A stretch of 64,000 nucleotides of DNA from NCBI RefSeq assembly GCF_013033965.1, contig NZ_WQFE01000010.1, positions 1 to 64,000 of the forward strand. The letters run 5' to 3'. Made by a program: the position numbers and the translations under genes. Each line of letters opens with the position of its first letter. The first letter of the stretch is position 1. Positions 1 to 15,688 of this stretch are shown here, one piece after another. The notes beneath the pieces were generated by a model. It searched no databases. It was not told where the DNA came from and saw only the letters and a list, made by a program, of their open reading frames with translations. The stretch comes from Ruegeria atlantica. Lineage in GTDB: Bacteria > Pseudomonadota > Alphaproteobacteria > Rhodobacterales > Rhodobacteraceae.

Positions 1-55
1 CAATCGTGCCGATGTTGACGTGCGGTTTTGTACGCTCAAACTTTTCCTTTGCCAT
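1..55 (-). CDS. tuf: Elongation factor Tu, N-terminal fragment
   Basis: Only the first 18 codons lie in the window; the gene continues beyond base 1. The peptide begins MAKEKFERTKPHVNIGTI, the standard EF-Tu start. A strong ribosome site (AGGAGG) sits 7 nt before the ATG. EF-Tu delivers aminoacyl-tRNA to the ribosome. It is the last gene of the str cluster rpsL-rpsG-fusA-tuf, 60 nt after fusA. Identity is certain from the peptide and the order; nothing can be said of the rest. Confidence 0.95.
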   Translation of the reverse strand, partial: MAKEKFERTKPHVNIGTI

Positions 56-80
56 GATGGCCTCCTTTTTCGGTAATGAA

Positions 81-103
81 GGGAGCGCGTTAGCCGCGCT
101 CCC
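81..103 (-). other. Hairpin in the fusA-tuf spacer
   Basis: A perfect 9-bp stem (GGGAGCGCG/CGCGCTCCC) with a 5-nt loop lies between fusA and tuf. There is no U-run after it in the minus-strand transcript, so it is probably an mRNA stability or processing element, or a weak attenuator, rather than an intrinsic terminator. This role is inference. Confidence 0.45.
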
Positions 104-115
104 TCAAATCTTCGC

Positions 116-2233
116 TTATGCGTATTTCGCCTGAATCTCGTCCGAGATGTTCTGCGGAACCGGATCGTAGTGGTCGAACTGCATGGTGAACTGGGCACGG
201 CCCGACGACATCGAACGCAGAGTGTTGATGTAGCCGAACATGTTCGCCAGCGGAACAAACGCGTCGATCGCGATCGCGTTGCCGCGCGGTTCTTGTCCAG
301 ACACCTGGCCCCGACGCGAGGTCAGATCGCCGATGATACCGCCGGTGTATTCTTCCGGGGTGATCACTTCGACCTTCATGATCGGTTCCAGCAGTTTCGC
401 GCCAGCTTTGCGCATGCCTTCACGCATACACATCCGCGATGCGATTTCGAACGCCAGAACACTCGAGTCAACGTCGTGGAACTTACCGTCCAACAGGGCA
501 ACCTTGAAGTCGATCACAGGGAAGCCAGCCAGAGGGCCGCTGTCCATGACCGAGTTGATGCCTTTTTCAACACCCGGGATGTATTCCTTCGGAACGGCAC
601 CGCCAACGATGCGGCTTTCGAACGAATAGCCTTCGCCCGCTTCGGTCGGCTGGATCTCCAGCTTGACTTCCGCGAACTGACCCGAACCACCCGACTGCTT
701 CTTGTGGGTGTAGGTGTGCTCGACCGGCATCGAGATGGTTTCACGATAGGCCACCTGCGGTGCACCGATGTTCGCTTCAACCTTGAACTCGCGCTTCAGA
801 CGGTCAACCAGGATGTCCAGGTGAAGTTCGCCCATACCCTTCATGATGGTCTGACCCGATTCCAGGTCGGTTTCCACACGGAAGGACGGGTCTTCGGCGG
901 CCAGACGGGCCAGACCCTGGGACATTTTCTCTTGGTCGCCCTTGGTTTTGGGCTCAACCGCGATCTCGATCACCGGATCGGGGAAGGTCATGGTTTCCAG
1001 AACCACCGGATCCTTCGCATCACACAGGGTGTCACCGGTGGTGGTGTCTTTCAGACCCGCCAGCGCGATGATGTCGCCTGCAAACGCTTCTTCGATCTCT
1101 TCCCGGTTGTTCGAGTGCATCATCATCATACGACCGATGCGCTCTTTTTTTCCTTTGGTCGAGTTCAGGATCGAGTCACCCTTGTTCATGGTGCCCGAGT
1201 AGATCCGGGTGAAGGTCAGCGAGCCAACAAAGGGGTCGTTCATGATTTTGAACGCCAGACCCGAGAAGGCCATGTTGTCATCGGCACGACGTGCGATGTC
1301 ACGAACTTCTTCTTCGTCGCCGGGTTTGAAGCCCATGTAATCGACAACGTCCAGCGGGCTGGGCAGATAGTCGATCACAGCGTTGAGCAGAGGCTGAACG
1401 CCTTTGTTCTTGAACGCCGAACCACCCAGAACCGGAACGAACGCGATTTCCAGAGTACCTTTGCGCAGCAGGGCGCGCAGGGTCGGAACGTCGGGCTCAT
1501 TGCCTTCCAGGTATTCCATCATCGCGTCGTCGTCCATTTCGACGGCCGCTTCGATCATCTTGCCGCGCCATTCGTCAGCCATGTCCTTCAGGCTGTCGCG
1601 GATCGGAGCTTTGATCCAGCTTGCGCCCAGATCTTCGCCCTGCCACAGCCACTCTTCCATGGTGACCAGGTCGATCAGGCCTTCCAGCTCGGATTCGGCA
1701 CCGATCGGAATACCAACCGGAACAGCGCGTGCACCGGTGCGGTCTTCGATCATGTTGACGCAGTTGAAGAAGTCAGCGCCGATCTTGTCCATCTTGTTGA
1801 CGAAAACCATACGCGGAACCTTGTAGCGGTCAGCCTGACGCCACACGGTTTCGGTCTGGGGCTCAACACCGGCGTTTGCGTCCAGAACGCAGACGGCACC
1901 GTCGAGAACCGCCAGCGAACGTTCAACTTCGATGGTGAAGTCAACGTGGCCGGGGGTGTCGATGATGTTCAGGCGGTGCTTAGGAGTTTCTGCGGTCTGA
2001 CCGTCCTCGGTGCGTTCCCAGAAAGTGGTGGTCGCAGCCGAAGTGATGGTGATGCCGCGTTCCTGCTCCTGCTCCATCCAGTCCATGGTGGCTGCACCAT
2101 CGTGCACCTCACCGATGTTGTGGGATTTACCAGTGTAATACAGGATACGCTCCGAGCAGGTGGTCTTACCTGCGTCGATGTGCGCCATGATACCGAAGTT
2201 ACGGTACAGTTCGAGCGGATATTCGCGTGCCAT
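116..2233 (-). CDS. fusA: Elongation factor G
   Basis: 705-residue translocation GTPase, normal length for EF-G. The G1 motif AHIDAGKTT is near residue 17, switch I RGITI near 60, DTPGHVDF near 93 and NKMD near 146. Domain IV keeps the [10 protein letters not shown] loop that enters the decoding site. It catalyses GTP-dependent ribosomal translocation and, with RRF, ribosome recycling in the cytoplasm. It lies 18 nt downstream of rpsG and upstream of tuf. A second, degenerate EF-G-like gene lies at 35562-37490; this one is clearly the canonical copy. Confidence 0.98.
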   Translation of the reverse strand: MAREYPLELYRNFGIMAHIDAGKTTCSERILYYTGKSHNIGEVHDGAATMDWMEQEQERGITITSAATTTFWERTEDGQTAETPKHRLNIIDTPGHVDFTIEVERSLAVLDGAVCVLDANAGVEPQTETVWRQADRYKVPRMVFVNKMDKIGADFFNCVNMIEDRTGARAVPVGIPIGAESELEGLIDLVTMEEWLWQGEDLGASWIKAPIRDSLKDMADEWRGKMIEAAVEMDDDAMMEYLEGNEPDVPTLRALLRKGTLEIAFVPVLGGSAFKNKGVQPLLNAVIDYLPSPLDVVDYMGFKPGDEEEVRDIARRADDNMAFSGLAFKIMNDPFVGSLTFTRIYSGTMNKGDSILNSTKGKKERIGRMMMMHSNNREEIEEAFAGDIIALAGLKDTTTGDTLCDAKDPVVLETMTFPDPVIEIAVEPKTKGDQEKMSQGLARLAAEDPSFRVETDLESGQTIMKGMGELHLDILVDRLKREFKVEANIGAPQVAYRETISMPVEHTYTHKKQSGGSGQFAEVKLEIQPTEAGEGYSFESRIVGGAVPKEYIPGVEKGINSVMDSGPLAGFPVIDFKVALLDGKFHDVDSSVLAFEIASRMCMREGMRKAGAKLLEPIMKVEVITPEEYTGGIIGDLTSRRGQVSGQEPRGNAIAIDAFVPLANMFGYINTLRSMSSGRAQFTMQFDHYDPVPQNISDEIQAKYA

Positions 2234-2251
2234 TGGTCTAAGCCTCTCGGA

Positions 2252-2737
<486 letters not shown>

Positions 2738-3109
2738 TTACTTGGGACGCTTCGCGCCGTATTTCGAACGACGTTGCTTACGGTCTTTGACGCCCTGAGT
2801 ATCCAGAACACCGCGCAGGATGTGGTAACGCACACCGGGAAGGTCTTTTACACGGCCGCCACGGATCAGAACAACCGAGTGTTCCTGCAGGTTGTGGCTT
2901 TCACCGGGGATGTACGAGATAACCTCGAACCCGTTGGTCAGGCGCACCTTGGCAACCTTACGCATCGCCGAGTTCGGCTTCTTCGGTGTGGTTGTATATA
3001 CACGTGTGCAGACGCCGCGTTTCTGCGGGCACTGCTCCAAGTGCATGGACTTCGAGCGTTTTACTTTGGGCTGCCGCGGCTTGCGGATCAGCTGTTGAAT
3101 AGTTGGCAT
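2738..3109 (-). CDS. rpsL: 30S ribosomal protein S12
   Basis: 123 residues from the ATG at 3109 ([15 protein letters not shown]). The open frame extends 30 codons further upstream, but that extension has no S12 similarity, and a GGGGAAG-like ribosome site precedes 3109. The TTPKKPNSA and GVRYHILRG segments, where streptomycin-resistance changes occur in other bacteria, are present. S12 sits at the 30S/50S interface and helps monitor codon-anticodon pairing. First gene of the str cluster. Confidence 0.98.
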   Translation of the reverse strand: MPTIQQLIRKPRQPKVKRSKSMHLEQCPQKRGVCTRVYTTTPKKPNSAMRKVAKVRLTNGFEVISYIPGESHNLQEHSVVLIRGGRVKDLPGVRYHILRGVLDTQGVKDRKQRRSKYGAKRPK

Positions 3110-3494
3110 TCCGGTTTCTTCCCCGTTTTGCAACACACATGACATGCACGCGGGTTGCGTGCGGTTAAATTCGCTGCACTCATGCGTCCACAAGCGCAAA
3201 ACCCGCGAGCGTTCCCATTCCGAGGTGAACGTCGCGGTTTGTTATCAGAGGGCGCGAACTACAAAATTGTCCGGGCCTTGACCAGTTCATTACTGGAATC
3301 GGTTATGGGGCGGCCCCCGGCACCGAGATGACGCGCGTATATGAGGAGTCGACCCAAGTGTCAACAGCGCACGCCCAGTCAGCCGATTGGCGGTGTTTTA
3401 TCAAGGCGTGGGCTTAGTTTCCAGAACCATTCGCCCGTTGCGAGCAAATGTGGACAACGGCATAGTGGCGGCAAAACTCTGCGATGGACGAAAC
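3110..3494. other. Intergenic region, divergent rpsL / glycosyltransferase
   Basis: About 385 bp between the divergent starts of rpsL (minus) and the rhamnosyltransferase-like gene (plus). It must carry the str operon promoter and leader. I could not pick convincing -35/-10 boxes by eye and see no RNA gene. Both flanking frames run open into it, but those extensions show no conserved protein features. Confidence 0.5.
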
Positions 3495-4301
3495 ATGCAA
3501 GTCATTGGCCTGTGCCGCTTTTCCTACCCCGCAATTGGCGGCTATCAGGTGGAACATGAAACAGTCGAAGAGCGGCGGCAATACCTGTACAGCCCCGAGC
3601 GGCTGGAAGAACGGTTCCGGCTGTTTGAAACGACCACCCTGCCCTGTTTTCGGGAACAGACCGACGAAGATTTTGAGTTGTTCGTTCTGATCGGGGAATG
3701 CTTGCCCAAAGCTTCGATGGACCGGCTCTTTGACCTGACTTCGGGCATCAAACAGATCCGAATTGTCAAACGCGCTCCGGCCCGGCATCGTCCAGTCGTC
3801 AAGGAGGTTCTGCACAGCGCCCGTACCGACCCGGATCAGCCGTGCATCCAGTTTCGGCATGACGACGATGACGCCGTCTCGGTCGACCTGATCGAACGTC
3901 TGCGCCTTGCGACAATCGACGCCAAGGGGCTGATCCGGAACAACCGTACAGTCGGGCTGGATTTCAACAACGGGTTTCTGGCGCGGTTCGGATCGGATGG
4001 CATTCGCGCGACCCAGGTGTTCCGATCCCTGTTGGGCGTCGGTCTGGGGATGTATATCGCCGGCGGTTGCAAGCACACGATCATGAGCTTTACCCACCAT
4101 AAGATCGGTCGCTTCATGCCGGTGATCAGCTATCCTGACGCGCCCATGTGGGTTCGCACCCTGAACAATTTCAACGACTCACCCCATGCACGTGCCAGCA
4201 AGGCCGAGCTGTTCCCACTGACGTCGGAACAAGAGGGTGAATTCATTGCCCGCTTTGCCATTGAACAAGACGAAGTGCGGCGGGTTCACTCCGCAGGTTG
4301 A
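3495..4301 (+). CDS. Putative rhamnosyl/glycosyltransferase
   Basis: 268 residues from the ATG at 3495 (MQVIGLCRFSYPAIGG). The frame is open further upstream, but the conserved-looking sequence begins here. The pattern resembles the putative rhamnosyltransferase family (Rhamno_transf type): an N-terminal IGLCRFSY strand, a central RHDDDDAV acidic patch that would act as the DxD metal/nucleotide-sugar site, and an HHKIGRFMP segment. No signal peptide or membrane span, so probably cytoplasmic and acting on a surface polysaccharide precursor. It converges on the DMT transporter gene with a 16-nt overlap of 3' ends. Family assignment is from memory of the motif pattern; the sugar and acceptor are unknown. 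Confidence 0.65.
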   Translation: MQVIGLCRFSYPAIGGYQVEHETVEERRQYLYSPERLEERFRLFETTTLPCFREQTDEDFELFVLIGECLPKASMDRLFDLTSGIKQIRIVKRAPARHRPVVKEVLHSARTDPDQPCIQFRHDDDDAVSVDLIERLRLATIDAKGLIRNNRTVGLDFNNGFLARFGSDGIRATQVFRSLLGVGLGMYIAGGCKHTIMSFTHHKIGRFMPVISYPDAPMWVRTLNNFNDSPHARASKAELFPLTSEQEGEFIARFAIEQDEVRRVHSAG

Positions 4302-5170
4302 GACTGACGTTCCCGGAACAGAGTGAAAAGCCCAGCCCCTACGACCAGCGCGGCTCCGACCATCGTTACCGTGTCCGGCCAATCGCCAAACACAACCCAG
4401 CCCAAACCCAAGGCCCAGATCAAACTTGAATAGCGGAAGGGTGCTATGAAACCGACATCCCCTTCGCGCATCACCAAAACGCTGCACAGATACCCGGTCA
4501 GGACAAAGACGGCGGCAGAGGCCACCAACGCGCCCGCTCCGATTGGAACAGGTTCCCAACCAGTTACCATGGTCGCAATTCCAGCCGCCATAGTAATGGA
4601 CAACGAGGTCGCCAGAGTAACGGCGAGCGATGGCACATGAACGGACATGCGCCGCGTAATCAGATCCCGCGCGGTGACGGATGCCACCGCAATCAAAGCG
4701 TAAATCGCATAAATGCTGAACCCGTCTGGCCCTGGCCGCACAATCAGCAACATGCCAGCGAACCCCATTACAATCGCCAGAATCCTGCGCCAGCCGATGT
4801 GTTCACCAAAGAACAGAACCGCGCCCAACGTCACTGTCAGCGGCAAGGCCTGAAGGACGGCCGTCACATTCGCCAACGGCATATGCAATAGCGCTGTAAG
4901 AAAGAAGAACGTGGCCGAAAGTTCGGCCAGACAGCGCGCAACCACCAGCCACTTATCGTGACGCGGGAAATTCAGATGCAGCGCGCCAAGATGCCGCGCC
5001 AGCAGAAACACAAGGAACGTCGCCAGAACGCCACGTATCACCACCATCTGAAACAGCGGGATTTCTTTCCCAGCGGCCTTGATCAAAGCATCATTGACCG
5101 TAAAGGCAGCCATGCTGCCCATCATCAGCATCGCGCCCCTCAAATTCGGGTTCATAGTGGCAGATTCCAA
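4286..5170 (-). CDS. EamA/DMT-family transporter
   Basis: 294 residues with about ten hydrophobic segments arranged as two EamA repeats (residues about 8-140 and 150-285), as in drug/metabolite transporters of the inner membrane. The first segment is GAMLMMGSMAAFTVND. Substrate cannot be told from sequence; relatives export amino acids, purines or other small metabolites. It lies 72 nt downstream of the macro-domain gene on the same strand, so the two may be cotranscribed. The 3' end overlaps the convergent glycosyltransferase by 16 nt. Confidence 0.8.
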   Translation of the reverse strand: MESATMNPNLRGAMLMMGSMAAFTVNDALIKAAGKEIPLFQMVVIRGVLATFLVFLLARHLGALHLNFPRHDKWLVVARCLAELSATFFFLTALLHMPLANVTAVLQALPLTVTLGAVLFFGEHIGWRRILAIVMGFAGMLLIVRPGPDGFSIYAIYALIAVASVTARDLITRRMSVHVPSLAVTLATSLSITMAAGIATMVTGWEPVPIGAGALVASAAVFVLTGYLCSVLVMREGDVGFIAPFRYSSLIWALGLGWVVFGDWPDTVTMVGAALVVGAGLFTLFRERQSQPAE

Positions 5171-5242
5171 AACTTCAAAGAAACTTGGCCCATTGGCCGC
5201 AAGCCCGCATGAGATGTCAACATGAAACCCCGGCCCTGTTGT

Positions 5243-5698
5243 TCAGTCGGGCAAGATCACCAGCGTATGGTCCATACCCATCAGGGCCGCGTCTATGCGC
5301 TGCGATATCTCGGTCCAATCGCCCCCGGCCAGACCCGCGCCGATCATCGGATAGCCGATCCGGGACGTGGGGAAAGCCCGCGCAATCGTCGAAAAACAAC
5401 CCGAGATCGCATCATATTCCACAAGCCGCCCCGGACCCTCCCAATGAAATTGGGTATAGGCATTTACCACCACAAATTTGGTTGTTCCCCGTGTGATCTC
5501 TGCCGTAGAAATCGATCCTAGTTTTGATCGATCCCCATGCTCTGTCCGCTTGTCGGCCTCAAGTGCGTCAGGGAATTCCGCCGCAATAATCCGGGCGATC
5601 CCGGCACCCATCGCGTGGAAACAATTGCAACCGTGGACAATGACATCAAACTCACCATCAAGCGCCAGCTGTATCAAATCTCCCTTGAGTGTAGGCAT
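5243..5698 (-). CDS. Macro-domain protein (ADP-ribose-type hydrolase)
   Basis: 151 residues from the ATG at 5698, chosen because AGGGGA lies about 7 nt upstream and the macro fold starts at once (MPTLKGDLIQ). Diagnostic macro segments are VHGCNCFHAMGAGIA (residues about 19-33), which binds the distal ribose/pyrophosphate, and PMIGAGLAGGDW near 122. Family members bind or hydrolyse ADP-ribose derivatives, for example ADP-ribose-1''-phosphate or ADP-ribosyl-glutamate. Its physiological substrate is unknown. It follows the rpoC terminator and precedes the DMT transporter. Confidence 0.85.
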   Translation of the reverse strand: MPTLKGDLIQLALDGEFDVIVHGCNCFHAMGAGIARIIAAEFPDALEADKRTEHGDRSKLGSISTAEITRGTTKFVVVNAYTQFHWEGPGRLVEYDAISGCFSTIARAFPTSRIGYPMIGAGLAGGDWTEISQRIDAALMGMDHTLVILPD

Positions 5699-5775
5699 CC
5701 TGCATCCCCTGGTCAGTGGGTCGCTGTCTTCGAGCTTACCGTATTGTACCATGATCGCTCGAAAGCACGCCAAGG

Positions 5776-5810
5776 GCAAAAGAAAAGGCCCCGCGAAATT
5801 GCGGGGCCTT
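5776..5810 (-). terminator. Intrinsic terminator of rplJL-rpoBC
   Basis: In the minus-strand transcript a perfect 10-bp stem (AAGGCCCCGC/GCGGGGCCTT, 6-nt loop) is followed by TTTTCTTTT. It lies just after the rpoC stop codon at 5833. Confidence 0.9.
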
Positions 5811-5832
5811 TCCGTTTTACTGCACGAGGACG

Positions 5833-8800
5833 TTACTCGCGGCTTTCCGGTGTTTCCACCAGAACGTCCAGTTCGTCACCGACCATATCGTCATCCATGA
5901 CCGGCGCAGCCAGAGCAGCGGCCGCTTCGGCCTCTTCCCGGCGGGCTTCGATCACGACGTTGTCGCGGCCTTGCGCAACCTGACGCACGGCCTGGGTCGC
6001 GCCGCCGGTACCGGCGGGGATCAGACGACCGACGATGACGTTCTCTTTCAGGCCAACCAGCTTGTCCTTCTTGCCCTGAACCGAAGCTTCGGTCAGCACG
6101 CGGGTGGTTTCCTGGAACGACGCCGCCGAGATGAACGAACGCGTCTGCAGCGAGGCTTTGGTGATCCCCAAGAGGATCGGCTCGCCCTGAGCCGGACGAC
6201 CGCCGCGGGCCAACGTCTTCTCGTTGGCTGCGTCGAACTCCTGCTTGTCGACATGTTCGCCTTTCAGCAGGGTGGTGTCACCTGAATCCAGGATCTCCCA
6301 CTTCTGCAGCATCTGGCGCACGATGACCTCGATGTGCTTGTCGTTGATCTTCACGCCTTGCAGACGATAAACATCCTGCACCTCGTCGATCATGTAATCC
6401 GCCAGCGCTTCGACACCCATGATGGACAGGATGTCATGCGGGGCCGGGTTACCGTCCATCAGGTATTCACCCTTCTGGATGAAGTCACCTTCTGCGACCG
6501 GGATGTGCTTGCCCTTGGGCACCATGTACTCGATGGTCTCCATGGACTCATCAGCCGGTTCGATGCTGATGCGGCGCTTGTTCTTGTAGTCGCGGCCAAA
6601 GCGCACGTAACCATCGGCTTCTGCGATGATCGCGTGATCTTTCGGGCGACGGGCTTCGAACAGTTCAGCCACACGCGGCAGACCACCGGTGATGTCCTTG
6701 GTCTTGGCACCTTCACGCGGGATACGCGCGACAACTTCACCAGCTTCAATCTGTTGACCGTCTTCGACCGACAAGATCGCGTCTACCGACATCGGATAGT
6801 GAACCGGGTTGCCCGCATCGTTGCGGACCGGCTCGCCATCTTCACCGACCAGAATGATCTCGGGCTTCAGGTCGCTGCCTTTGGGGGCGGCGCGCCAGTC
6901 GATCACGATCTTCTGGGTCATACCGGTTGCATCATCGGTCTCATCGCGGACTGCAATGCCCGAAACAAGGTCAACATACTTCGCGGTACCGGCTTTCTCG
7001 GCGATGATCGGCAGCGTGTAGGGGTCCCACTCGTACAGCTTGTCGCCACGGGCAACTTTAGCACCGTCCTTGACGAACAGCTTCGAGCCGTAACCCAGCT
7101 TGTGGCTGGCACGCTCTTCGCCATGTTCGTCCTTGATCACCAACTTCATGTTCCGACCCATGACCAGGATTTCACCTGCGGAATTGGCCAGAACCTGCGG
7201 GTTCTCGAACGATACGACACCGTCTTGACTTGCTTCCTGGAACGACTGCTGGCCACCTTGTGCAACACCACCGATGTGGAAGGTCCGCATCGTCAGCTGT
7301 GTACCGGGCTCACCAATGGACTGAGCGGCGATGATGCCGACGGCCTCACCCGTGTTGACCCGCGTACCGCGTGCAAGGTCACGACCATAGCAGGTCGCAC
7401 AGACGCCTTCCTCGGACTCACAGGTTAGAGGCGAGCGGATGCGCATCGACTGAACACCAGCTTCATCGATGGTGTCGGCCATACGCTCGTCGATCAGCTG
7501 ACCTGCAGCCACGATCACCTCTTCGGTGCCCGGGCGCAGAACATCATCAGCCGCAACACGGCCCAGCACACGTTCCGCCAGCGAGGCAACAACCTCGCCG
7601 TCGTTCACGGCTGCTTCGGCAGTGATCGCACGCTCGGTGCCACAGTCGATCTCACGAACGATACAGTCTTGCGCGACGTCCACCAGACGACGGGTCAGGT
7701 AACCCGAGTTCGCCGTCTTCAGAGCGGTATCCGACAGACCCTTACGGGCACCGTGCGTCGAGTTGAAGTACTCGAGAACGGTCAGACCTTCTTTGAAGTT
7801 CGAGATGATCGGCGTCTCGATGATGTCACCGTTCGGCTTGGCCATCAGGCCACGCATACCGCCCAGCTGTTTCATCTGAGTGACAGAGCCACGCGCACCG
7901 GAGTGGGCCATCATGTAGACCGAGTTCGGTTCCTGCTCGGAGCCGTCATCCGCCCGATCTGACGACGAGATTGTGCTCATCATCGCCTCGGTGACGCGGT
8001 CGTTACACTTCGACCAAGCATCGACAACTTTGTTGTACTTTTCGCCCTGAGTGATCAGGCCGTCCATGTACTGCTGTTCAAAGTCCTTCACCTGACCGCG
8101 GGTGTCATCAACGATGCCCCACTTGTCGTCTGGAATGACCATGTCGTCCTTACCGAACGAGATGCCAGCCTTGAACGCTTCTTTGAAGCCCATCGACATG
8201 ATCTGGTCACAGAAGATAACCGACTCTTTCTGACCGCAGTAACGATAGACGGTGTCGATGACCTGCTGAACTTCTTTCTTCCGCAGCAGGCGGTTGACCA
8301 GCTCGAAAGGAGCTTTGTTGTTCATCGGCAGCAACGCACCCAGACGCAGACGGCCCGGAGTCGTTTCATAACGCTTCTGAACTTCGTTGCCTTCGTCGTC
8401 GATCTGCGTGATCCGCGCGGTGATTTTCGAGTGCAGATGCACCTCACCCGCGTCCAGCGCGTGCTGAACTTCTTCGATCGAACCAAAGACTTTGCCTTCG
8501 CCCGGCATGCCTTCGCGTTCCAGGGTCACGTAGTACAGACCCAGGATCATATCCTGCGACGGAACGATGATCGGCGCGCCGTTTGCAGGCGACAGAACGT
8601 TGTTCGTCGACATCATCAGAACACGCGCTTCCAGCTGAGCCTCAAGGCTCAGCGGGACGTGAACGGCCATCTGGTCCCCGTCGAAGTCGGCGTTAAAGGC
8701 CGAGCAGACCAGCGGGTGCAGCTGGATGGCTTTACCTTCGATCAGAACCGGCTCGAACGCCTGAATGCCAAGACGGTGCAGCGTCGGCGCACGGTTCAGC

Positions 8801-10074
8801 ATGACAGGGTGCTCGCGGATCACCTCGTCGAGGATATCCCACACTTCGGGACGCTCTTTCTCGACCAGTTTCTTCGCCTGTTTCACGGTCGAAGACAGAC
8901 CCTTGGCTTCAAGGCGCGAGTAGATGAACGGCTTGAACAATTCCAGCGCCATCTTCTTGGGCAGACCACACTGGTGCAGCTTGAGTTCCGGACCGGTCAC
9001 AATGACCGAACGACCCGAGAAGTCGACGCGTTTCCCCAGAAGGTTCTGACGGAAGCGGCCCTGCTTACCCTTCAGCATGTCCGACAGCGATTTCAGCGGA
9101 CGCTTGTTGGCGCCGGTGATCACGCGGCCACGACGGCCGTTGTCAAACAGAGCGTCAACGGACTCCTGCAGCATCCGCTTTTCGTTGCGGACGATGATGT
9201 CAGGTGCACGCAGTTCGATCAGACGCTTCAGACGGTTGTTCCGGTTGATGACGCGGCGATACAGATCGTTCAGATCCGAGGTCGCGAAACGGCCACCATC
9301 CAGCGGAACCAGCGGACGCAGTTCCGGCGGAATGACCGGGATCACAGTCATGACCATCCACTCGGGACGGTTGCCCGACTCGAGGAAGGATTCAACAACC
9401 TTCAGACGCTTGATGATCTTCTTGGGCTTCAACTCGCCGGTTGCTTCGGCCAAATCAGCGCGCAGCTGCTCGGCTTCGGCTTCCAGATCGATCTGGGCCA
9501 GCATCTCACGGATGGCTTCGGCACCGATATTCGCGGTGAACGCGTCCATGCCATAGGCATCCTGCGCGTCCATGTACTCTTCTTCGGTCAGCATCTGGCC
9601 GTAGGTCAGGTCAGTCAGACCGGGCTCGATGACGACGTAGTTTTCAAAGTACAGTACGCGTTCCAGATCACGCAGCGTCATGTCCAGCATCAGACCGATG
9701 CGGGACGGCAGCGATTTCAGGAACCAGATGTGTGCAACGGGCGCAGCCAGTTCGATGTGGCCCATACGCTCGCGGCGGACTTTCTGCAGGGTGACTTCCA
9801 CACCGCATTTCTCGCAGACAACGCCGCGATACTTCATCCGCTTGTATTTGCCGCACAGACATTCGTAATCTTTGATCGGGCCAAAGATACGCGCGCAGAA
9901 CAGACCGTCACGCTCGGGCTTGAACGTCCGGTAGTTGATAGTTTCGGGTTTCTTGATCTCACCATAGGACCAAGACAGGATCCGTTCAGGGCTGGCCAGC
10001 GAAACCTTGATCTCGTCAAAGACTTTCGGCGGTGTCAGCGGGTTGAACGGGTTGTTGGTGATTTCCTGGTTCAT
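5833..10074 (-). CDS. rpoC: RNA polymerase beta' subunit
   Basis: 1413 residues, starting [17 protein letters not shown], typical for alphaproteobacteria. The N-terminal zinc site [20 protein letters not shown] is near residues 71-90. The catalytic Mg motif [12 protein letters not shown] lies near residue 460. The second zinc-binding cysteines ([19 protein letters not shown]) lie in the C-terminal third. It forms the active-site cleft of RNA polymerase with RpoB. The gene is 52 nt after rpoB and ends at a strong terminator. Confidence 0.98.
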   Translation of the reverse strand: MNQEITNNPFNPLTPPKVFDEIKVSLASPERILSWSYGEIKKPETINYRTFKPERDGLFCARIFGPIKDYECLCGKYKRMKYRGVVCEKCGVEVTLQKVRRERMGHIELAAPVAHIWFLKSLPSRIGLMLDMTLRDLERVLYFENYVVIEPGLTDLTYGQMLTEEEYMDAQDAYGMDAFTANIGAEAIREMLAQIDLEAEAEQLRADLAEATGELKPKKIIKRLKVVESFLESGNRPEWMVMTVIPVIPPELRPLVPLDGGRFATSDLNDLYRRVINRNNRLKRLIELRAPDIIVRNEKRMLQESVDALFDNGRRGRVITGANKRPLKSLSDMLKGKQGRFRQNLLGKRVDFSGRSVIVTGPELKLHQCGLPKKMALELFKPFIYSRLEAKGLSSTVKQAKKLVEKERPEVWDILDEVIREHPVMLNRAPTLHRLGIQAFEPVLIEGKAIQLHPLVCSAFNADFDGDQMAVHVPLSLEAQLEARVLMMSTNNVLSPANGAPIIVPSQDMILGLYYVTLEREGMPGEGKVFGSIEEVQHALDAGEVHLHSKITARITQIDDEGNEVQKRYETTPGRLRLGALLPMNNKAPFELVNRLLRKKEVQQVIDTVYRYCGQKESVIFCDQIMSMGFKEAFKAGISFGKDDMVIPDDKWGIVDDTRGQVKDFEQQYMDGLITQGEKYNKVVDAWSKCNDRVTEAMMSTISSSDRADDGSEQEPNSVYMMAHSGARGSVTQMKQLGGMRGLMAKPNGDIIETPIISNFKEGLTVLEYFNSTHGARKGLSDTALKTANSGYLTRRLVDVAQDCIVREIDCGTERAITAEAAVNDGEVVASLAERVLGRVAADDVLRPGTEEVIVAAGQLIDERMADTIDEAGVQSMRIRSPLTCESEEGVCATCYGRDLARGTRVNTGEAVGIIAAQSIGEPGTQLTMRTFHIGGVAQGGQQSFQEASQDGVVSFENPQVLANSAGEILVMGRNMKLVIKDEHGEERASHKLGYGSKLFVKDGAKVARGDKLYEWDPYTLPIIAEKAGTAKYVDLVSGIAVRDETDDATGMTQKIVIDWRAAPKGSDLKPEIILVGEDGEPVRNDAGNPVHYPMSVDAILSVEDGQQIEAGEVVARIPREGAKTKDITGGLPRVAELFEARRPKDHAIIAEADGYVRFGRDYKNKRRISIEPADESMETIEYMVPKGKHIPVAEGDFIQKGEYLMDGNPAPHDILSIMGVEALADYMIDEVQDVYRLQGVKINDKHIEVIVRQMLQKWEILDSGDTTLLKGEHVDKQEFDAANEKTLARGGRPAQGEPILLGITKASLQTRSFISAASFQETTRVLTEASVQGKKDKLVGLKENVIVGRLIPAGTGGATQAVRQVAQGRDNVVIEARREEAEAAAALAAPVMDDDMVGDELDVLVETPESRE

Positions 10075-10126
10075 TTTGATACCTCAAATTTTGCGGAAGG
10101 GGGGACGGGAGGAAGGGCCGAGGCCC

Positions 10127-14263
<4,137 letters not shown>

Positions 14264-14398
14264 GTCAGATGTCACCTTTCGATGTTCTCAGCGGGCAAAG
14301 ACACCGTCGGGCCCCGGCATCTTGCACATTAGAGACGACACGTCCGGATCAATTCGTGGCCACCGTCCCGAATGGTAGCCTCCCGATCCGCGAACCGC

Positions 14399-14475
14399 GT
14401 CTTAGAAAACACCCCAACCCATGAGGCCCTTTCTAAGACAGGTTCGGCTGGACCCGGATTTCTCCGGGACCAGCC
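14399..14475 (-). promoter_or_regulatory. Tandem hairpins in the rplL-rpoB spacer
   Basis: Two stable inverted repeats lie in the 251-nt gap between rplL and rpoB. One is a perfect 10-bp stem, GTCTTAGAAA (14399-14408) with TTTCTAAGAC (14430-14439). The other is a bulged stem, GGCTGG-A-CCCGG (14446-14457) with CCGGG-A-CCAGCC (14464-14475). Neither is followed by a U-run on the minus strand. In E. coli the same spacer carries an attenuator and an RNase III site that set the L7/L12 to beta ratio. A similar role here is inference. Confidence 0.6.
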
Positions 14476-14514
14476 AAATTCTGCGATGCATCGGCGATGC
14501 ATCTGACAACCGGC

Positions 14515-14889
14515 TTAGGCCAGTTCGACCTCGGCGCCAGCTGCTTCCAGCTTGCCTTTGATCTCTTCGGCTTCGGCTTTGTCGATGCCTTCTTTGATCT
14601 TGCCGCCAGCTTCGACCAGCTCTTTGGCTTCTTTCAGGCCCAGACCGGTGATGCCGCGAACTTCTTTGATCACGTTGATTTTCGAAGCGCCGGCGTTCTT
14701 CAGAACGACGTCGAATTCGGTTTTTTCTTCCTCAGCTGCGCCACCGGCGTCGCCACCGGCTGCAACCATTACGGCGCCGCCAGCTGCGGGCTCGATGCCG
14801 TATTCGTCTTTGAGGATGGTTTTCAGTTCTTGTGCTTCCAGCAGGGTCAGACCCACGATGCTTTCTGCGAGTGCTTTCAGATCAGCCAT
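14515..14889 (-). CDS. rplL: 50S ribosomal protein L7/L12
   Basis: 124 residues. The N-terminal dimerisation helix ([22 protein letters not shown]) is followed by an Ala/Gly-rich hinge near residues 38-55 and the conserved C-terminal domain ([20 protein letters not shown]). L7/L12 dimers form the mobile stalk that recruits translational GTPases. It follows rplJ by 80 nt. Length and layout are standard. Confidence 0.98.
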   Translation of the reverse strand: MADLKALAESIVGLTLLEAQELKTILKDEYGIEPAAGGAVMVAAGGDAGGAAEEEKTEFDVVLKNAGASKINVIKEVRGITGLGLKEAKELVEAGGKIKEGIDKAEAEEIKGKLEAAGAEVELA

Positions 14890-14969
14890 TGTATTAGCTC
14901 TTTCCGTTTTACAGTGTGTGTTCCAACGTCAGGGCAAATGCCCCACGCAGATCATTCAGTGCCAACCGC

Positions 14970-15488
14970 TTACGCAGCTTCCGCCTTCTCTTCGATGGTG
15001 GAAAGGATGCTTGCGATGTTGCTTGCAGGTGCGCCAATTGCGCCAGCGATGTTCGAAGCAGGTGCGCCAAGCATGCCCGCGATAGTAGCAATAAGCTCCT
15101 CGCGCGAAGGCATTTTCGACACGGCTTCGACGCCGGCACGATCCAGAGCGTTCTCACCCATTGCACCGCCAAGAATTTCGAACTTTTGGTTCTCTTTGGC
15201 GTAGTCCTGGGCCACTTTGGCTGCTGCCACAGGGTCCTCGGAATAGGTCAGAACGGTCATCCCTGTCAGCAGGTCGGCCATGCTTTCACACGGCTTACCC
15301 TCAAGGGCGATTTTGGCGAGCCTGTTCTTGGCAACACGCACGGAGCCACCCGCGTCACGAGCACGTGCGCGAAGGTCCTGCATCTCGGCAACTGTCAGAC
15401 CGGCGTAGTGAGCAACCACTACGACGCCAGAGCTTTCGAAGATTTGGCCGAGTTCCTCGACCACTTTCTCTTTCTGGGCTCTATCCAC
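14970..15488 (-). CDS. rplJ: 50S ribosomal protein L10
   Basis: 172 residues from the GTG at 15488 ([17 protein letters not shown]). A TTG four codons upstream is in frame, but GGAGA sits 6 nt before the GTG and would be inside the coding region of the longer form. L10 anchors L7/L12 dimers to 23S rRNA; its C-terminal helix is rich in Ala and Ile as expected. First gene of rplJL-rpoBC. In other bacteria L10 (with L12) represses its own mRNA through the leader. Confidence 0.95.
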   Translation of the reverse strand: MDRAQKEKVVEELGQIFESSGVVVVAHYAGLTVAEMQDLRARARDAGGSVRVAKNRLAKIALEGKPCESMADLLTGMTVLTYSEDPVAAAKVAQDYAKENQKFEILGGAMGENALDRAGVEAVSKMPSREELIATIAGMLGAPASNIAGAIGAPASNIASILSTIEEKAEAA

Positions 15489-15688
15489 AGTTCTCTCCAA
15501 GTTTGGGGCGATGTTTCACCCCGGCTCATATTTGCCGAGGTCGAAACCCCAGCGTTCAGGTCCGTTGTTACGGGATTGGCCAAAATGCGCCCGAGGGTGG
15601 GACCCTCAGAATTCTTTGGTCTTACCCGTCTCAGGCAGGGAATTAAGGGGCCATATGGCACCACCCACCGTCTTGGACGAAACAAAAT
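15489..15688 (-). promoter_or_regulatory. Candidate rplJ (L10) leader
   Basis: The 200 nt upstream of rplJ contains no gene. It has a compact hairpin (GAGGGT-3 nt-ACCCTC at 15593-15607) among other short complementary segments. Autogenous L10 leaders occur at this position in many bacteria. I cannot fold it fully by eye, so the kink-turn binding site is not demonstrated. Confidence 0.4.

Noticed and set aside
14264-14275. GTG start for rpoB four codons upstream
   Set aside because: The ribosome site overlaps that GTG and is correctly placed for the ATG at 14263.
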